The notes beneath the pieces are model-generated. The model was given only the letters and a program-made list of their open reading frames with translations. It had not been told where the DNA came from and did not search any database. A DNA stretch of 64,000 nucleotides from positions 1 to 64,000 of the forward strand of contig NZ_JANHOJ010000005.1 in NCBI RefSeq assembly GCF_026930145.1. The letters are read 5' to 3'. This stretch comes from Bartonella sp. A05. Lineage in GTDB: Bacteria; Pseudomonadota; Alphaproteobacteria; Rhizobiales; Rhizobiaceae. The translations under genes were made by a program, and so were the position numbers. The stretch's first letter is position 1, and every line of letters begins with the position of its first letter. Shown piece after piece: positions 29,226 through 40,536 of this stretch.

Positions 29226-32141
29226 TTAAGAGATTGGGTTGAGCCAAGGTCGACGCAGAAAAAGTTCTTTTAGGAATTTTCCAGTATAGGAACCAGAAAC
29301 GTTGATAATATTTTCGGGGCGGCCAATAGCAACGATTTCACCGCCACCATCTCCACCTTCTGGGCCTAAATCAATAATCCAGTCAGCGGTTTTAATAACT
29401 TCAAGATTATGTTCAATAACGACGACGGTGTTGCCTTGATCGACAAGTTCATGAAGGACTTCAAGAAGTTTGGAAATGTCGTGGAAATGTAGACCGGTTG
29501 TAGGTTCGTCTAAAATGTAAAGCGTGCGACCTGTTGTTTTTCGTGAAAGTTCTTTAGCAAGTTTTACGCGCTGGGCTTCGCCTCCAGAAAGCGTTGTGGC
29601 TTGCTGTCCGACTTTAATATAGCCAAGGCCGACTGTGACGAGGGTTTTTATTTTGTTGTGAATAGTAGGAATAGCTTGGAAAAACTCTTCTGCTTTTTCG
29701 ACTGTCATATCAAGTATATCAGCGATGGATTGTCCTTTAAATTTAACTTCTAGTGTTTCTCTATTATAGCGCTTTCCTTTGCATACATCGCAAGTAACGT
29801 AGACATCAGGTAAAAAATGCATTTCAATTTTGATAACGCCATCACCTTGACATGCCTCACAGCGTCCTCCTTTAACATTGAATGAAAAGCGTCCTGCTTG
29901 ATAACCGCGGGCTTTTGATTCTGGAAGCTCAGAAAACCAATCGCGGATTGGAGTAAATGCACCAGTATAGGTAGCTGGATTGGAGCGTGGGGTACGCCCA
30001 ATGGGGGATTGGTTAATGTTAATAACTTTATCGAGAAATTCTAGTCCTTCAATTTTGTCATAACTTGCCGGATTGTGATGACTGCTCATGATACGGTTTG
30101 ATGCGGCTTTAAAGAGAGTTTCTATGAGGAACGTTGATTTTCCTCCACCTGAAATGCCAGTTATGCAAGTGAAGGTGCCAAGAGGAATAGCAGCACTGAT
30201 ATTTTTAAGGTTGTTACCTCGTGCTCCGGTTACTTTAAGTGTTTTTGATTTTGATATTTTGCGTCGCTGAGCAGGCATGGAAACAGCCATTTTTCCTGAG
30301 AGATATTGTCCTGTAAGTGAAGAGGGGTTGTTCATAATTTCTTGCGGTGTTCCTTGGGCGGTGATTTTTCCACCGTGAACGCCTGCGGCAGGGCCAATAT
30401 CAACGACATGGTCTGCGGTGAGAATGGCATCTTCATCATGCTCAACGACGATAACTGTATTTCCAAGATCCCGTAGATGACGCAGTGTTTCTAGAAGACG
30501 TTCATTATCGCGTTGGTGTAAACCGATAGATGGTTCATCTAAAACATAGAGAACACCTGTAAGACCTGAGCCAATTTGAGATGCTAGCCGAATACGCTGA
30601 CTTTCTCCACCTGAAAGCGTTCCTGAATTTCTGGATAATGTAAGATATTCAAGTCCCACATGCTTTAAAAATGCTAGGCGTTCTTGAATTTCTTTTAAAA
30701 CACGGGTTGCGATATGCCGTTGTTTTTCGTTAAGATGTTGATGAATGTTGGCGAACCAATCATCTGCTTTTAAAATAGAAAGTTCTGATATTTGTCCAAT
30801 GTGCATTCCATGAATTTTGACAGCTAGTGCTTCTGGTTTTAAACGATAACCATTACAAGCCGGACATGGTGAAGAGGACATATAATGTTCAATTTCTTCA
30901 CGTGAGCATGCGGAATCGGTTTCTTTCCATTGTCTTTCCATATTCGGAATGACACCTTCAAAACGTTGAGTTATTGTATGAGAGTGCTCACCATTTTTAT
31001 AGACAAAAGAGATTTCTTTTGTTTTTGTGCCATATAAAATAGCACGTTGCGCTTCATCTGAAAGCTTACACCATTTGTCTGTGAGCTTAAAACCATAAGC
31101 TTTGCCCAATGCTTCTAAAGTTTGGTTATAGTAGAGTGAGGATGAGTTTGCCCAAGGTGCAATTGCTCCAGATTTTAAAGTAAGATTTTCATTTGGAACG
31201 ATTTTTTTTGGATTGATAGCCTTTTTAGTGCCGAGTCCATCGCAAACAGGGCAAGCTCCAAACGGATTATTAAATGAAAAAAGGCGTGGTTCAATTTCAG
31301 GAATTGAGAAGCCGGATACAGGACAGGAAAATTTTTCTGAAAAAATGATTCGTTTGTGCGTTTCATTTTTTGATTTATGAGCATTTCCCGTTAAGGTATC
31401 TTTTTTTGTAAGAGGTTGGTCTGCCATTTCAGCAATTGCAAGACCATCTGCTAGTTTCAGGCAGGTTTCTATGCTATCAGCTAGGCGAGAAGTAATATCG
31501 TTATGCACAACAACGCGATCCACCACCACGTCTATGTCATGCTTATATTTTTTATCAAGAGAAGGAACATCGGAAATTTCGTAGAATTTCCCATCAATTT
31601 TGACACGCTGAAATCCTTTTTTTAAAAGTTCTATCAGTTCTTTTTTATATTCGCCCTTTCGTCCTCTTACTAAAGGTGCCATAATAAAAATCCGTGTACC
31701 TTCTGGTAAAGCCATAATTTGATCAACCATTTGGCTGACTGTTTGGTGTTCAATAGGAAGTCCTGTAATGGGTGAGTAAGGAATACCGATACGCGCAAAA
31801 AGAAGGCGCATGTAATCATGAATTTCGGTAACGGTACCGACTGTTGAACGGGGATTATGGCTCGTGGTTTTTTGTTCAATGGAGATGGCAGGAGATAGAC
31901 CGTCTATTTTATCGACATCTGGTTTTTTCGTCATTTCTAGAAATTGTCGCGCATAAGCAGAAAGGCTTTCAACATAACGGCGTTGACCTTCGGCATAAAT
32001 TGTATCAAAAGCTAAGGATGATTTTCCTGATCCCGAAAGTCCTGTTATAACAATCAGTTTGTCACGGGGAAGGTCAACATCAACGTTTTTAAGATTATGT
32101 TCACGGGCACCGCGAATAGAGATATATTTTTGATGAGACAT
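29226..32141 (-). CDS. uvrA: UvrABC excinuclease subunit A
   Basis: UvrA is the damage-sensing ATPase of nucleotide excision repair and loads UvrB at lesions. The 971-residue product has two ABC ATPase halves: Walker [13 protein letters not shown] near the N-terminus and [13 protein letters not shown] in the second half, signatures [14 protein letters not shown] and [14 protein letters not shown], and Walker [15 protein letters not shown] and [14 protein letters not shown]. Zinc-finger cysteine pairs are CPVSGF...CPVC and CEAC...CDVC. AAGGG precedes the ATG. It is divergent from ssb, the usual arrangement; no exact SOS box was found in the 215-base spacer. Confidence 0.97.
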   Translation of the reverse strand: MSHQKYISIRGAREHNLKNVDVDLPRDKLIVITGLSGSGKSSLAFDTIYAEGQRRYVESLSAYARQFLEMTKKPDVDKIDGLSPAISIEQKTTSHNPRSTVGTVTEIHDYMRLLFARIGIPYSPITGLPIEHQTVSQMVDQIMALPEGTRIFIMAPLVRGRKGEYKKELIELLKKGFQRVKIDGKFYEISDVPSLDKKYKHDIDVVVDRVVVHNDITSRLADSIETCLKLADGLAIAEMADQPLTKKDTLTGNAHKSKNETHKRIIFSEKFSCPVSGFSIPEIEPRLFSFNNPFGACPVCDGLGTKKAINPKKIVPNENLTLKSGAIAPWANSSSLYYNQTLEALGKAYGFKLTDKWCKLSDEAQRAILYGTKTKEISFVYKNGEHSHTITQRFEGVIPNMERQWKETDSACSREEIEHYMSSSPCPACNGYRLKPEALAVKIHGMHIGQISELSILKADDWFANIHQHLNEKQRHIATRVLKEIQERLAFLKHVGLEYLTLSRNSGTLSGGESQRIRLASQIGSGLTGVLYVLDEPSIGLHQRDNERLLETLRHLRDLGNTVIVVEHDEDAILTADHVVDIGPAAGVHGGKITAQGTPQEIMNNPSSLTGQYLSGKMAVSMPAQRRKISKSKTLKVTGARGNNLKNISAAIPLGTFTCITGISGGGKSTFLIETLFKAASNRIMSSHHNPASYDKIEGLEFLDKVININQSPIGRTPRSNPATYTGAFTPIRDWFSELPESKARGYQAGRFSFNVKGGRCEACQGDGVIKIEMHFLPDVYVTCDVCKGKRYNRETLEVKFKGQSIADILDMTVEKAEEFFQAIPTIHNKIKTLVTVGLGYIKVGQQATTLSGGEAQRVKLAKELSRKTTGRTLYILDEPTTGLHFHDISKLLEVLHELVDQGNTVVVIEHNLEVIKTADWIIDLGPEGGDGGGEIVAIGRPENIINVSGSYTGKFLKELFLRRPWLNPIS

Positions 32142-32356
32142 ATTTACCCTTAGCAGAATATGAATAAAATTAGATATTAAACATTAAAATCATTTCTTGA
32201 AAGTTATAATGCGTTCGATTGTTTTAATGTGATAGGATAATATAAGTTCTGTGGAAAGCAGGATAAAGATAGCAGCTTTTCATTCTCGATGATGGAATAA
32301 ACTATGTTATCATATTTTCTTATAATGGGGTGGTTTAGAATTTTGGAGTTTATGCG

Positions 32357-32842
32357 ATGGCTGGTAGCCTTAATAAAGTTATTTTAATTGGTAATCTTGG
32401 CGCGGATCCTGAGATCCGCCGTTTGAATTCTGGTGATCAAGTCGCAAATTTGCGTATTGCTACTTCGGAAAGTTGGCGTGATCGCAATACGAATGAACGT
32501 AAAGAACGCACCGAATGGCATAGTATCGTTATTTTTAACGAAAATCTTATTAGAGTTGTAGAGCAATATGTAAAAAAAGGCAGCAAGATTTATATTGAAG
32601 GTCAGTTGCAGACACGCAAATGGCAAGATCAAAACGGTAATGATCGTTATACAACGGAGATTGTTTTACAAAAATACCGTGGTGAACTACAGATGCTTGA
32701 TAGCCGTGGGGTAGGTGGGGGAGACCAAATGTACAGTGCAAATCAGTCGAGTAGTAGTTATGACAGTAGTGGTTTTGGTCAGAGTAATACTTTGTCAGAA
32801 GGGAATTTTTCAGACCGGTTAGATGATGATGTGCCTTTTTGA
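32357..32842 (+). CDS. ssb: Single-stranded DNA-binding protein
   Basis: SSB coats single-stranded DNA in replication, repair and recombination and recruits partners by its tail. The 161-residue product has the OB-fold ([31 protein letters not shown]), a Gly/Ser/Gln-rich linker and the conserved acidic tip DDDVPF. TTTGGAG lies upstream of the ATG at 32357. It is transcribed divergently from uvrA. Confidence 0.97.
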   Translation: MAGSLNKVILIGNLGADPEIRRLNSGDQVANLRIATSESWRDRNTNERKERTEWHSIVIFNENLIRVVEQYVKKGSKIYIEGQLQTRKWQDQNGNDRYTTEIVLQKYRGELQMLDSRGVGGGDQMYSANQSSSSYDSSGFGQSNTLSEGNFSDRLDDDVPF

Positions 32843-33342
32843 TAATTTATAAGAGAGAATGATTATTGCTGTTTGAGTTTTTTGATGAGGAGAATGGCGT
32901 TCTATTTAGGACTTATCCTTCTAAGAGGGAATGTAAGCGATGTGTATTCAATTGAATAGTCGAAGTTATAAATAGTGTGCTGAAAATTCTTGTGGCAATA
33001 GTGTGTTAAATCTTGTTTGAAAGAAGGTATTTTGACAATATCAAAGTACGGCAGGCTAAGCAACGATTATCGCTTTTATACAAAAGTGGTGGTCATCGTT
33101 GTTAAGGGTTTTTGTTAACTCTTTATCTAAAATAATGCATGGTTTCGTGTATATATTTTTCTATTGTTTTTAAGTTCAGGAGAGAAAGTTTTGCTTTTTT
33201 AATACATGATTTTTAATACAAACACATAACACATTGAAAATTATAGTTAAATTTCTGTTCTGTTATAGGAATAGAAATTAGCATTTTGACATATTTTTCG
33301 GTATAAAAAACAAAGTGATTCCTTTTTGAAAGTATTGAAACT
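32843..33342 (+). other. Intergenic region between ssb and gyrA
   Basis: No gene or gene remnant is seen in these 500 A+T-rich bases. TTGACA occurs near 33285, but no -10 element lies at the right distance. The gyrA promoter should be here and could not be placed with confidence. Confidence 0.5.
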
Positions 33343-36129
33343 GTGACCGATTTTACTCCACTGCCGGAATCTGATGTACCAACCGGTATTGAACCAGTTA
33401 GTATTATTGAAGAGATGCAGCGCTCTTATCTCGATTATGCGATGAGCGTAATTGTGTCGCGTGCACTTCCTGATGTCCGTGATGGCCTTAAACCTGTTCA
33501 TCGGCGTATTCTTCATGCGATGAATGAGATGGGGCTTTCTTTCAATAAGTCGTATCGTAAGTCAGCTGGTGTTATTGGTGAAGTTATGGGGAAATTTCAT
33601 CCCCATGGTGATGCTTCAATTTATGATGCATTAGTGCGTATGGCACAGGATTTTTCTTTAAGGGATCCGCTGATTGATGGGCAAGGAAATTTTGGCTCTG
33701 TTGATGGTGATCCGCCTGCAGCGATGCGCTATACAGAATGTCGTTTAGAAAAAATTTCAGAAGAACTTTTAGTTGATATCGACAAAGATACCGTTGATTT
33801 TCAAGATAATTACGATGGGCGTGAACGTGAGCCTGTGGTTTTGCCAGCACGGTTCCCTAATCTTTTGGTCAATGGGTCAGGTGGGATTGCTGTGGGAATG
33901 GCGACGAATATTCCGCCCCATAATCTTGGTGAAGTCGTTAATGGCTGTATCGCTTTGATTAATAATCCTAATATAACGCTTGATGAAATAATTGACATTA
34001 TTCCTGGTCCTGATTTCCCTACGGGTGGTATTATTCTTGGTCGTTCTGGTATTCGTTCGGCTTATGAAACTGGGCGCGGTTCAATTATTATGCGTGCTAA
34101 GGTTGATATTGAAGAAATTCGAAATAATCGACAGGCAATTATTGTAAACGAAATACCTTATCAGGTTAATAAAGCGGCAATGATTGAAAAAATTGCTGAG
34201 TTAGTGCGTGATAAGCGCATTGAAGGGATCTCTGATTTACGTGATGAATCTGATCGCGATGGGTATCGGGTGGTTATTGAGCTAAAAAGAGAGGCTGTTG
34301 CTGATGTTGTTTTGAACCAACTTTATCGCTATACGCCGCTGCAAGCTTCTTTTGGTTGTAATATGGTTGCCTTGAATGGAGGAAAACCTGAACAAATGGC
34401 GTTGCTTGATATTCTTCGTGCATTTGTTTCTTTCCGTGAGGAGATTGTAAGTCGGCGGACAAAGTATTTATTGCGTAAAGCGCGTGAGCGTGCGCATGTT
34501 TTGGTTGGCTTGGTTATTTCTGTTGCTAATATTGATGAAGTTATTGCGTTAATTCGTAAGGCTCCTGATCCACAGACAGCGCGTGTACAATTAATGGAGC
34601 GGCGTTGGTTGGCTGCTGATGTAGCACCTTTAATCAAGCTTATTGATGATCCTCGCCATATCATTCATGAAGATAATACTTATAATTTATCTGAAGAGCA
34701 GGCGCGCGCTATTTTGGAATTACGCTTACAGAGGCTGACAGCGCTTGGTCGTGACGAAATTGCTGATGAATTAAATACAATTGGAGTAGATATCACCGAT
34801 TATCTTAATATTTTATCATCGCGTTCGCGGATTATGAGCATTGTTAAGGATGAACTGAGTGCTCTTCGTGAGGTATTTGCAACTCCTCGACGGACTGTAT
34901 TTGGTTTTGGTAGTGCTGAAATGGATTGTGAAGATCTAATCGTGTCTGAGGATATGGTGGTAACGGTTAGTCATGGTGGATATATTAAACGAGTACCTCT
35001 AAATACCTACCGTGCTCAGCGTCGCGGTGGTAAGGGGCGTTCCGGTATGTCCACAAAAGATGAGGATTTTGTAACCCGTTTATTTGTGGCCAATACACAT
35101 GCGCCGGTTCTTTTCTTTTCATCGCGTGGAATTGTTTATAAAGAAAAAGTTTGGCGCTTGCCTGTTAGTACACCGCAATCTCGCGGGCGAGCTTTGATTA
35201 ATATGCTTCCCTTGCAACAAGGGGAGCGCATAACAACTATTATGCCTTTGCCAGAAGATGAATCAAGTTGGGGCGAACTAGACGTTATGTTTGCAACGAC
35301 GCGTGGAACTGTTCGCCGTAATAAATTGTCAGATTTTGTTCAGGTTAATCGTAATGGTAAAATTGCCATGAAATTTGATGAAGAGGGAGATGAAATTCTT
35401 TCTGTAGAAACCTGTACAGAACATGATGATGTTGTTCTTACAACCGCCAAAGGACAATGTATTCGTTTCCCAGTAACTGATGTCCGTGTATTTGCTGGTC
35501 GTAATTCGATAGGTGTGCGTGGTATCAATGTGGTTGATGGTGATAAAGTCATTTCTATGACTATTTTAGAGCATGTTGAAGCAACATCGGTTGAGCGTTC
35601 TGCCTATATTAAACGGATGATCAGTGAGCGGCGTGCGGCTGGTGCTGATGCTGAAGAAGTCGTAATCGTTGATGAAGATGGCGGGGCAAACGAAGCGGAA
35701 TTATCGGATGAGCGTTATGCAGAGCTTCGTGCTCATGAGCAAATGCTTTTGACGGTTAGTGAGTTTGGTTATGGAAAACGATCGTCTTCTTATGAATTCC
35801 GTATTTCTAGGCGTGGTGGAAAAGGAATTCGTGCAACTGATCCATCTAAGACTGCTGAAATTGGTAAGTTAGTGGCTGCTTTCCCGGTAGAGGCGCAAGA
35901 TCAAATTATGTTGGTTTCGGATGGGGGGCAACTTATTCGCGTTCCTGTTGATGGTATCCGTATAGCTGGCCGTTCAACAAAGGGGGTAACAATCTTTAAT
36001 ACAGCAGAAGGCGAAAAAGTTGTATCGGTTGAGCGTATTTCTGAACCTGAAGATGATGACAGTGAAAAGAGTTCCGATACGGTTAATGTTAGCGAATCTG
36101 ATAGGGTTGATATTAGCGGAGTGGAATAA
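33343..36129 (+). CDS. gyrA: DNA gyrase subunit A
   Basis: GyrA breaks and rejoins DNA in the GyrA2B2 supercoiling enzyme. The 928-residue product has the winged-helix/tower region with the catalytic Tyr in [12 protein letters not shown] and the C-terminal beta-pinwheel, including the GyrA box-like stretch [10 protein letters not shown]. In the quinolone-resistance region [15 protein letters not shown], residue 91 (Escherichia coli Ser83) is Ala and residue 95 (Asp87) is Asp. Ala91 has been reported as natural in Bartonella and linked to lowered quinolone susceptibility. An insertion of about 35 mostly acidic residues (around [20 protein letters not shown]) interrupts the C-terminal domain. 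Translation starts at GTG 33343. Confidence 0.96.
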   Translation: MTDFTPLPESDVPTGIEPVSIIEEMQRSYLDYAMSVIVSRALPDVRDGLKPVHRRILHAMNEMGLSFNKSYRKSAGVIGEVMGKFHPHGDASIYDALVRMAQDFSLRDPLIDGQGNFGSVDGDPPAAMRYTECRLEKISEELLVDIDKDTVDFQDNYDGREREPVVLPARFPNLLVNGSGGIAVGMATNIPPHNLGEVVNGCIALINNPNITLDEIIDIIPGPDFPTGGIILGRSGIRSAYETGRGSIIMRAKVDIEEIRNNRQAIIVNEIPYQVNKAAMIEKIAELVRDKRIEGISDLRDESDRDGYRVVIELKREAVADVVLNQLYRYTPLQASFGCNMVALNGGKPEQMALLDILRAFVSFREEIVSRRTKYLLRKARERAHVLVGLVISVANIDEVIALIRKAPDPQTARVQLMERRWLAADVAPLIKLIDDPRHIIHEDNTYNLSEEQARAILELRLQRLTALGRDEIADELNTIGVDITDYLNILSSRSRIMSIVKDELSALREVFATPRRTVFGFGSAEMDCEDLIVSEDMVVTVSHGGYIKRVPLNTYRAQRRGGKGRSGMSTKDEDFVTRLFVANTHAPVLFFSSRGIVYKEKVWRLPVSTPQSRGRALINMLPLQQGERITTIMPLPEDESSWGELDVMFATTRGTVRRNKLSDFVQVNRNGKIAMKFDEEGDEILSVETCTEHDDVVLTTAKGQCIRFPVTDVRVFAGRNSIGVRGINVVDGDKVISMTILEHVEATSVERSAYIKRMISERRAAGADAEEVVIVDEDGGANEAELSDERYAELRAHEQMLLTVSEFGYGKRSSSYEFRISRRGGKGIRATDPSKTAEIGKLVAAFPVEAQDQIMLVSDGGQLIRVPVDGIRIAGRSTKGVTIFNTAEGEKVVSVERISEPEDDDSEKSSDTVNVSESDRVDISGVE

Positions 36130-36150
36130 CTCTAAAGTCATTGGAGTAAA

Positions 36151-36660
36151 ATGATGACAATTGCTCTTTATGCCGGTTCTTTTGATCCTATCACGAATGG
36201 TCATCTTGATGTTTTACGAGGCAGTTTAGTACTGGCCGATGAAGTGGTTGTAGCAATTGGGATACGGGCAAGGAAAGAACCACTTTTTAGCTTTAAAGAG
36301 CGTGTTGATTTAATTAAACAAGTAGGAGAAGAGCTATTAAATATAGGATCTGATCGATTGCGAATTATTTCATTTAATAGTCTTTTAATTGATAAGGCGC
36401 GTGAAATTGGTGCTTCACTTCTTATTCGTGGTTTACGGGATGGTACTGATCTCGATTATGAAATGCAAATGGCGGGGATGAATGGGATTATGGCTCCTGA
36501 GTTGCAAACTGTTTTTTTGCCAGCAAGTGTTTCTGGTCGTGCGATTACTTCTACATTGGTGCGCCAGATTGCTGCGATGGGGGGCGATGTTTCACCTTTC
36601 GTTCCTCAACATGTTGCACAAGCTTTGCGTTTGAAATTTAAAGCTTCAGGGGAAAAATAG
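36151..36660 (+). CDS. coaD: Phosphopantetheine adenylyltransferase
   Basis: CoaD makes dephospho-CoA from 4'-phosphopantetheine and ATP, the fourth step of CoA synthesis. The 169-residue product has the nucleotidyltransferase motif [16 protein letters not shown] (TxGH type) near the N-terminus and the C-terminal [14 protein letters not shown] segment. Two consecutive ATG codons, 36151 and 36154, are possible; the second is at better spacing from GGAG (36143-36146). It lies 21 bases after gyrA and one base before ppiA's start, so the four genes look like an operon. Confidence 0.96.
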   Translation: MMTIALYAGSFDPITNGHLDVLRGSLVLADEVVVAIGIRARKEPLFSFKERVDLIKQVGEELLNIGSDRLRIISFNSLLIDKAREIGASLLIRGLRDGTDLDYEMQMAGMNGIMAPELQTVFLPASVSGRAITSTLVRQIAAMGGDVSPFVPQHVAQALRLKFKASGEK

Positions 36661-36661
36661 T

Positions 36662-37237
36662 ATGTTTCTTAGAATTTTTACAGTTGTAACATGTATTTGT
36701 TGTTTGCTTTCATTTCGTGCCGTAGCAAATGATAATAATACTCTTGTTTTATCTCTAAGGGATGGAGATGTAATTATTCGTCTTCGTCCTGACCTTGCAC
36801 CAAAACATGTTGCTCAAATTAAAAAATTAACAGAAGAGGGTGCATATAATAATATTGTATTTCACCGTGTTATTCCTGGCTTTATGGCGCAGACTGGCGA
36901 TGTAAAATTTGGAAGAAAAGGCAGTGCTGATTTTGATTCTAAACGTGTTGGAACGGGTGGTTCAAATTATCCTAATTTAGTGGCAGAGTTTTCAAATCAA
37001 CCATTTAATCGTGGTACTGTTGGTATGGCGCGTGCACAAGATCCAAATTCCGCAAATTCGCAATTCTTCATTTGTTTTGAGAAGGCACATTTTTTAAACG
37101 GTCAATATACTGTTGTTGGAGAAGTTGTGCAAGGAATGGATGTTGTTGATAAAATTAAAAAAGGCACTGTAGACAATAATGGATCTGTCAAAAATCCTGA
37201 TATTATCAATGCTGCCTATTTGCAAGCTGATCAATAA
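36662..37237 (+). CDS. ppiA: Periplasmic peptidyl-prolyl cis-trans isomerase (cyclophilin)
   Basis: Cyclophilins speed cis-trans isomerisation at proline bonds during folding. The 191-residue product has an N-terminal signal peptide (MFLRIFTVVTCICCLLSFRA, then VAN) and a cyclophilin domain with FHRVIPGFMAQTGD, GTVGMARAQDPNSANSQFFI and a catalytic Arg in HRV. It is followed after 17 bases by a closely similar copy without a signal peptide, the usual alphaproteobacterial pair. Confidence 0.93.
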   Translation: MFLRIFTVVTCICCLLSFRAVANDNNTLVLSLRDGDVIIRLRPDLAPKHVAQIKKLTEEGAYNNIVFHRVIPGFMAQTGDVKFGRKGSADFDSKRVGTGGSNYPNLVAEFSNQPFNRGTVGMARAQDPNSANSQFFICFEKAHFLNGQYTVVGEVVQGMDVVDKIKKGTVDNNGSVKNPDIINAAYLQADQ

Positions 37238-37254
37238 GCTAAAGGAGTAGCTAC

Positions 37255-37767
37255 ATGGCTGAGATTAAAGATCCAGAAAACACCTTAATTCTTGAAACAA
37301 CAAAAGGCAAAGTCGTTATTGAGCTTTTTGCTGATTTGGCTCCTGGGCATGTTGCACGTATTAAGGAGCTTGTGAATGAAGGTGCTTATGATAATGTTGT
37401 ATTTCATCGCGTTATCGATAATTTTATGGCTCAAACTGGTGATGTACAGTTTGGAAAAAAAGACAGTGAGAAATTCGATGTGTCACGAGTAGGTATGGGT
37501 GGTTCAAATAAGCCTGATCTGAAAGCAGAGTTTTCTAATCTTTCTCATAAACGCGGTACAGTTTCTATGGCTCGAAGCCAGAATCCGAATTCTGCTAATT
37601 CACAGTTTTTTATCTGTTTTGCAGATGCTCCTTGGCTTGATCGCCAATATTCCATTTGGGGGCAGGTGATTGAAGGTATGGAAAATGTTGATAAAATCAA
37701 ACGTGGTGAACCTGTTGTGGATCCTGATACAATTATTAAAGCTACAATTGCTGCGGATATGAAATAG
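37255..37767 (+). CDS. ppiB: Cytoplasmic peptidyl-prolyl cis-trans isomerase (cyclophilin)
   Basis: This is the cytoplasmic partner of the preceding gene. The 170-residue product lacks a signal peptide and begins MAEIKDPENTLILETTKGKV. It has the cyclophilin motifs FHRVIDNFMAQTGDVQFGKK and RGTVSMARSQNPNSANSQFF. AAAGGAG lies before the ATG. The two adjacent copies are clearly paralogous. A structured, T-ended element follows 146 bases downstream. Confidence 0.95.
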   Translation: MAEIKDPENTLILETTKGKVVIELFADLAPGHVARIKELVNEGAYDNVVFHRVIDNFMAQTGDVQFGKKDSEKFDVSRVGMGGSNKPDLKAEFSNLSHKRGTVSMARSQNPNSANSQFFICFADAPWLDRQYSIWGQVIEGMENVDKIKRGEPVVDPDTIIKATIAADMK

Positions 37768-38673
37768 TATAGAAGCATGACAGAATAACTGTTGCTTATG
37801 ATTTATTATAAGTTGCATGAGAAAGAAGTGAATCGTGTATTTTTTTGCAGATAAAGTTTTAAACTTTTATTTCGCAGAAAATAAATCACATTAAGATGAG
37901 TTTATTTGTATAGACAGGTTCTAGTTCTGTGTGTTCCTTAAAAATGAATCCCACAGAGCTTACCTGTTTATTTTTTTTAAATATTTTTAGTAAAAAAGTG
38001 TGTTAGCTATTGGGAATATTTCAGGCCATTCTGATATATTCACAAAGTTTCTATTATTTATTGTACGTTATATCAATGTGGGCATATGCTATTAATACTT
38101 TCTATTATTGCGCTAAAGTATGATGAAGATATTAGAGATAAAAAAGATGACTGAGCCATTTGTGCTTGTAAAAAAGCGGCAATCATATCGTTTGACAGTT
38201 TATATTTTTCAAAAAAAATCTGGATAATCTTAAAAATTATGACATAAAGCAACATTTTGTTACATTACACAGAAGCGTAAGAATTTTTGCATCTGTGGAA
38301 CTAGAGGATATGTGTGGTCATAAAATATATTCAGAGATTGGGTATATTAATGTCAGAATTATTCTGCTTAATGGCAGAAGAAATATTGGAATTATAAGGT
38401 TATTGCTTTTGCAAAAACGACTGAAACTAAATAGTGAATGAATGTTATTCTTCAGATACGCGCAGACATAGTGGTTATTTTCATAACCTTATGTTCTTAC
38501 TTCTATTTTGTGACTTGCTAGATAACAAATTTTCATTGATTTTATTCAATCTTTTATGCAGATTTTAGTATTTATAGTAGCTTTAAAAAACATTTGAAAT
38601 ATTTGAAATGATACTTTCAAAAAGTATTACCTTGTAGGGCTAGCAGCCATTATTTTTATAGCAACATGCATTT
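37768..38673 (+). other. Intergenic region between ppiB and tgt
   Basis: These 906 bases contain stops in all frames and no recognisable gene. In related Rhizobiales queA normally lies here; no QueA-like segment was spotted. The hairpin with a T run at 37913-37978 is listed separately. Confidence 0.55.
37913..37978 (+). terminator. Candidate terminator or structured RNA after ppiB
   Basis: Two paired segments nest: ACAGGT/ACCTGT (37913-37918, 37961-37966) and TCTGTG/CACAGA inside it, with an internal loop and a terminal loop of about 20 bases. A T-rich tract with eight T follows (37971-37978). It may end the gyrA-ppiB transcript or be the end of an unrecognised small RNA. Confidence 0.5.
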
Positions 38674-39828
38674 ATGGAAACTGAAAAAGCAAAAATGATG
38701 TTAAAGCCATTTCATTATAGAAAAATTTCTCAAGATGGATATGCCCGTCGGGGTGAAATTATAACAAAGCGTGGTCATATTCGTACGCCTGCATTCATGC
38801 CAGTTGGAACAGCTGGAACTGTTAAAGCTATGTATATGGATCAGTTGCGGGCTCTTGGAACAGATATTATTTTGGGGAATACGTATCATTTGATGTTACG
38901 TCCGGGAGCTGAGCGTGTTGCGCGTTTAGGGGGATTACATGAATTTGCACGTTGGCCAGAACCTATTTTAACGGATTCTGGGGGGTTTCAGGTTATGTCT
39001 CTTGCGGGAATTCGTAAGATTACTGAGCAAGGTGTTATTTTTCGCTCTTATATTAATGGAGCGTATTATGAAATGAGTCCAGAACGTTCTATCGAAATTC
39101 AAGGGCTTCTTGATGCGGATATTCAAATGCAGCTTGATCAATGTATTGCATTGCCTGCTGATAAAAAAGAAATAGAGTCTGCAATGGAACTTTCATTGCG
39201 TTGGGCAGAGCGTTGTAAGACAGCTTTTGGCGATCAACCAGAAAAGGCTATGTTTGGTATTGTTCAAGGTGGCGATAATCTGAAATTGCGTGAACGCTCT
39301 GCTCAAGCATTGAAAGAAATGAATTTGAAGGGCTATGCTATTGGAGGGTTAGCAGTGGGAGAACCCCAGAATGTTATGACAGCTGTATTAGATGCAATTT
39401 GTCCAATTTTGCCAGAGGATAAGCCACGCTATCTCATGGGAGTTGGAACACCGGATGATATTTTGGAAAGTGTTGCTCGGGGTATTGATATGTTTGATTG
39501 TGTTATGCCAACCCGTGCGGGGCGTCATGGTTTAGCGTTTACGCGTTTTGGCAAGATTAATTTGCGTAATGCACGTTATGCAGAAGATACACGTCCTCTG
39601 GATCCACTCTCGCCTTGTCCTGCTGCGTGTGATTATAGTCGTGCTTACTTGCACCATTTAATTAAATCCAGTGAAGCTCTTGGGGGCATGTTATTGACTT
39701 GGAATAATCTTTCCTATTACCAACAACTTATGCAAGGTATTCGCGATTCCATTGAAGCAGGATGTTATGCTGATTTTTGCGCTAAAACGAGAGCTTTGTG
39801 GCTGGAAGGTAATAAGGCATTGGAGTGA
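38674..39828 (+). CDS. tgt: Queuine/preQ1 tRNA-guanine transglycosylase
   Basis: Tgt swaps guanine 34 in GUN-anticodon tRNAs for preQ1. The 384-residue product has the active-site Asp regions LTDSGGFQVMSL and ARGIDMFDCVMPTRAGRHG and the base-pocket motif GYAIGGLAVGE, which fits the bacterial preQ1 type. The usual zinc motif CxCxxC...H appears reduced to SPCPAACDYSRAYLHHL (C-x3-C), so zinc binding is uncertain. No ribosome binding site is clear; starts at 38674 and 38695 are both possible. The expected neighbour queA is absent. Confidence 0.93.
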   Translation: METEKAKMMLKPFHYRKISQDGYARRGEIITKRGHIRTPAFMPVGTAGTVKAMYMDQLRALGTDIILGNTYHLMLRPGAERVARLGGLHEFARWPEPILTDSGGFQVMSLAGIRKITEQGVIFRSYINGAYYEMSPERSIEIQGLLDADIQMQLDQCIALPADKKEIESAMELSLRWAERCKTAFGDQPEKAMFGIVQGGDNLKLRERSAQALKEMNLKGYAIGGLAVGEPQNVMTAVLDAICPILPEDKPRYLMGVGTPDDILESVARGIDMFDCVMPTRAGRHGLAFTRFGKINLRNARYAEDTRPLDPLSPCPAACDYSRAYLHHLIKSSEALGGMLLTWNNLSYYQQLMQGIRDSIEAGCYADFCAKTRALWLEGNKALE

Positions 39829-40536
39829 ATTACAGCTGGTTGTCATTTTACCGATCATAAAGTTGCGCTGTCCTAAAAAAGATATGCAGTTTTATGAATA
39901 CAACATGTTCTCTAAGATACAATGCTTAGCAGAGAGTTTTGCTCCGGTACGCACTACCTGATCCGGAGAAAAACAGTTTCTTGCTTTTGATAGTTGTTTA
40001 GAGCAAAAATGTTAATGATGCGTTAGCAATCTCTTTAAAAAATATAAAATTTCGTGCTCACGGCTATTTTAAAGTTAAAAGATGATAAAGAGAAAGCGTA
40101 CATAGTGTGCGTATTTTTCTCTTAACACTGGTGCTTGATATTAAAAACTGTTTTCGCAAAATTTTATAGCGGAAGAAAGAACTTAGAAGCAAAGGTATGT
40201 TTTATCTATGAATACATGCGGTCATTATATAGTTTAGAGTCAAAAATTAAGTGATGAAAATAGTTGTTTTGACTAGACGCTTAGCTTGTTTTCGTTGAAA
40301 ATACATTGAAATAGCTTTAGCTGCATTTAGGTTATAGAAAATTATATTTATAGTATAATTTTGAAAAAGTATGTTCTACTTATCATTATGGATTCCATTA
40401 TGCTTCTACGATAAAAAAGATTGTGTTCTGTTTCTTGGGTGAAATGCTTTTGAAGTGCCACTAGGAGGCATTAGGCATAGATGTAAGGCATTCTGGTTTT
40501 ATTTATGCATATTATAGATTTAAAATTAAAGTGTGA
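39829..40536 (+). other. Intergenic region between tgt and an MFS gene
   Basis: No gene is seen in these 708 bases. The only notable structure is the inverted repeat CTCCGG/CCGGAG at 39942-39968. The rest is A+T-rich with stops in all frames. Confidence 0.5.
39942..39968. repeat. Inverted repeat downstream of tgt
   Basis: CTCCGG (39942-39947) and CCGGAG (39963-39968) can pair across 15 bases, extended by TTTT (39937-39940) against AAAA (39969-39972) with one bulge. It is G+C-rich against its surroundings. No T run follows on the + strand, so a classical terminator is not shown. Confidence 0.4.

Noticed and set aside
39752-39961. 69-codon ORF after tgt
   Set aside because: It mostly overlaps the end of tgt in another frame and has no ribosome binding site or family signal.
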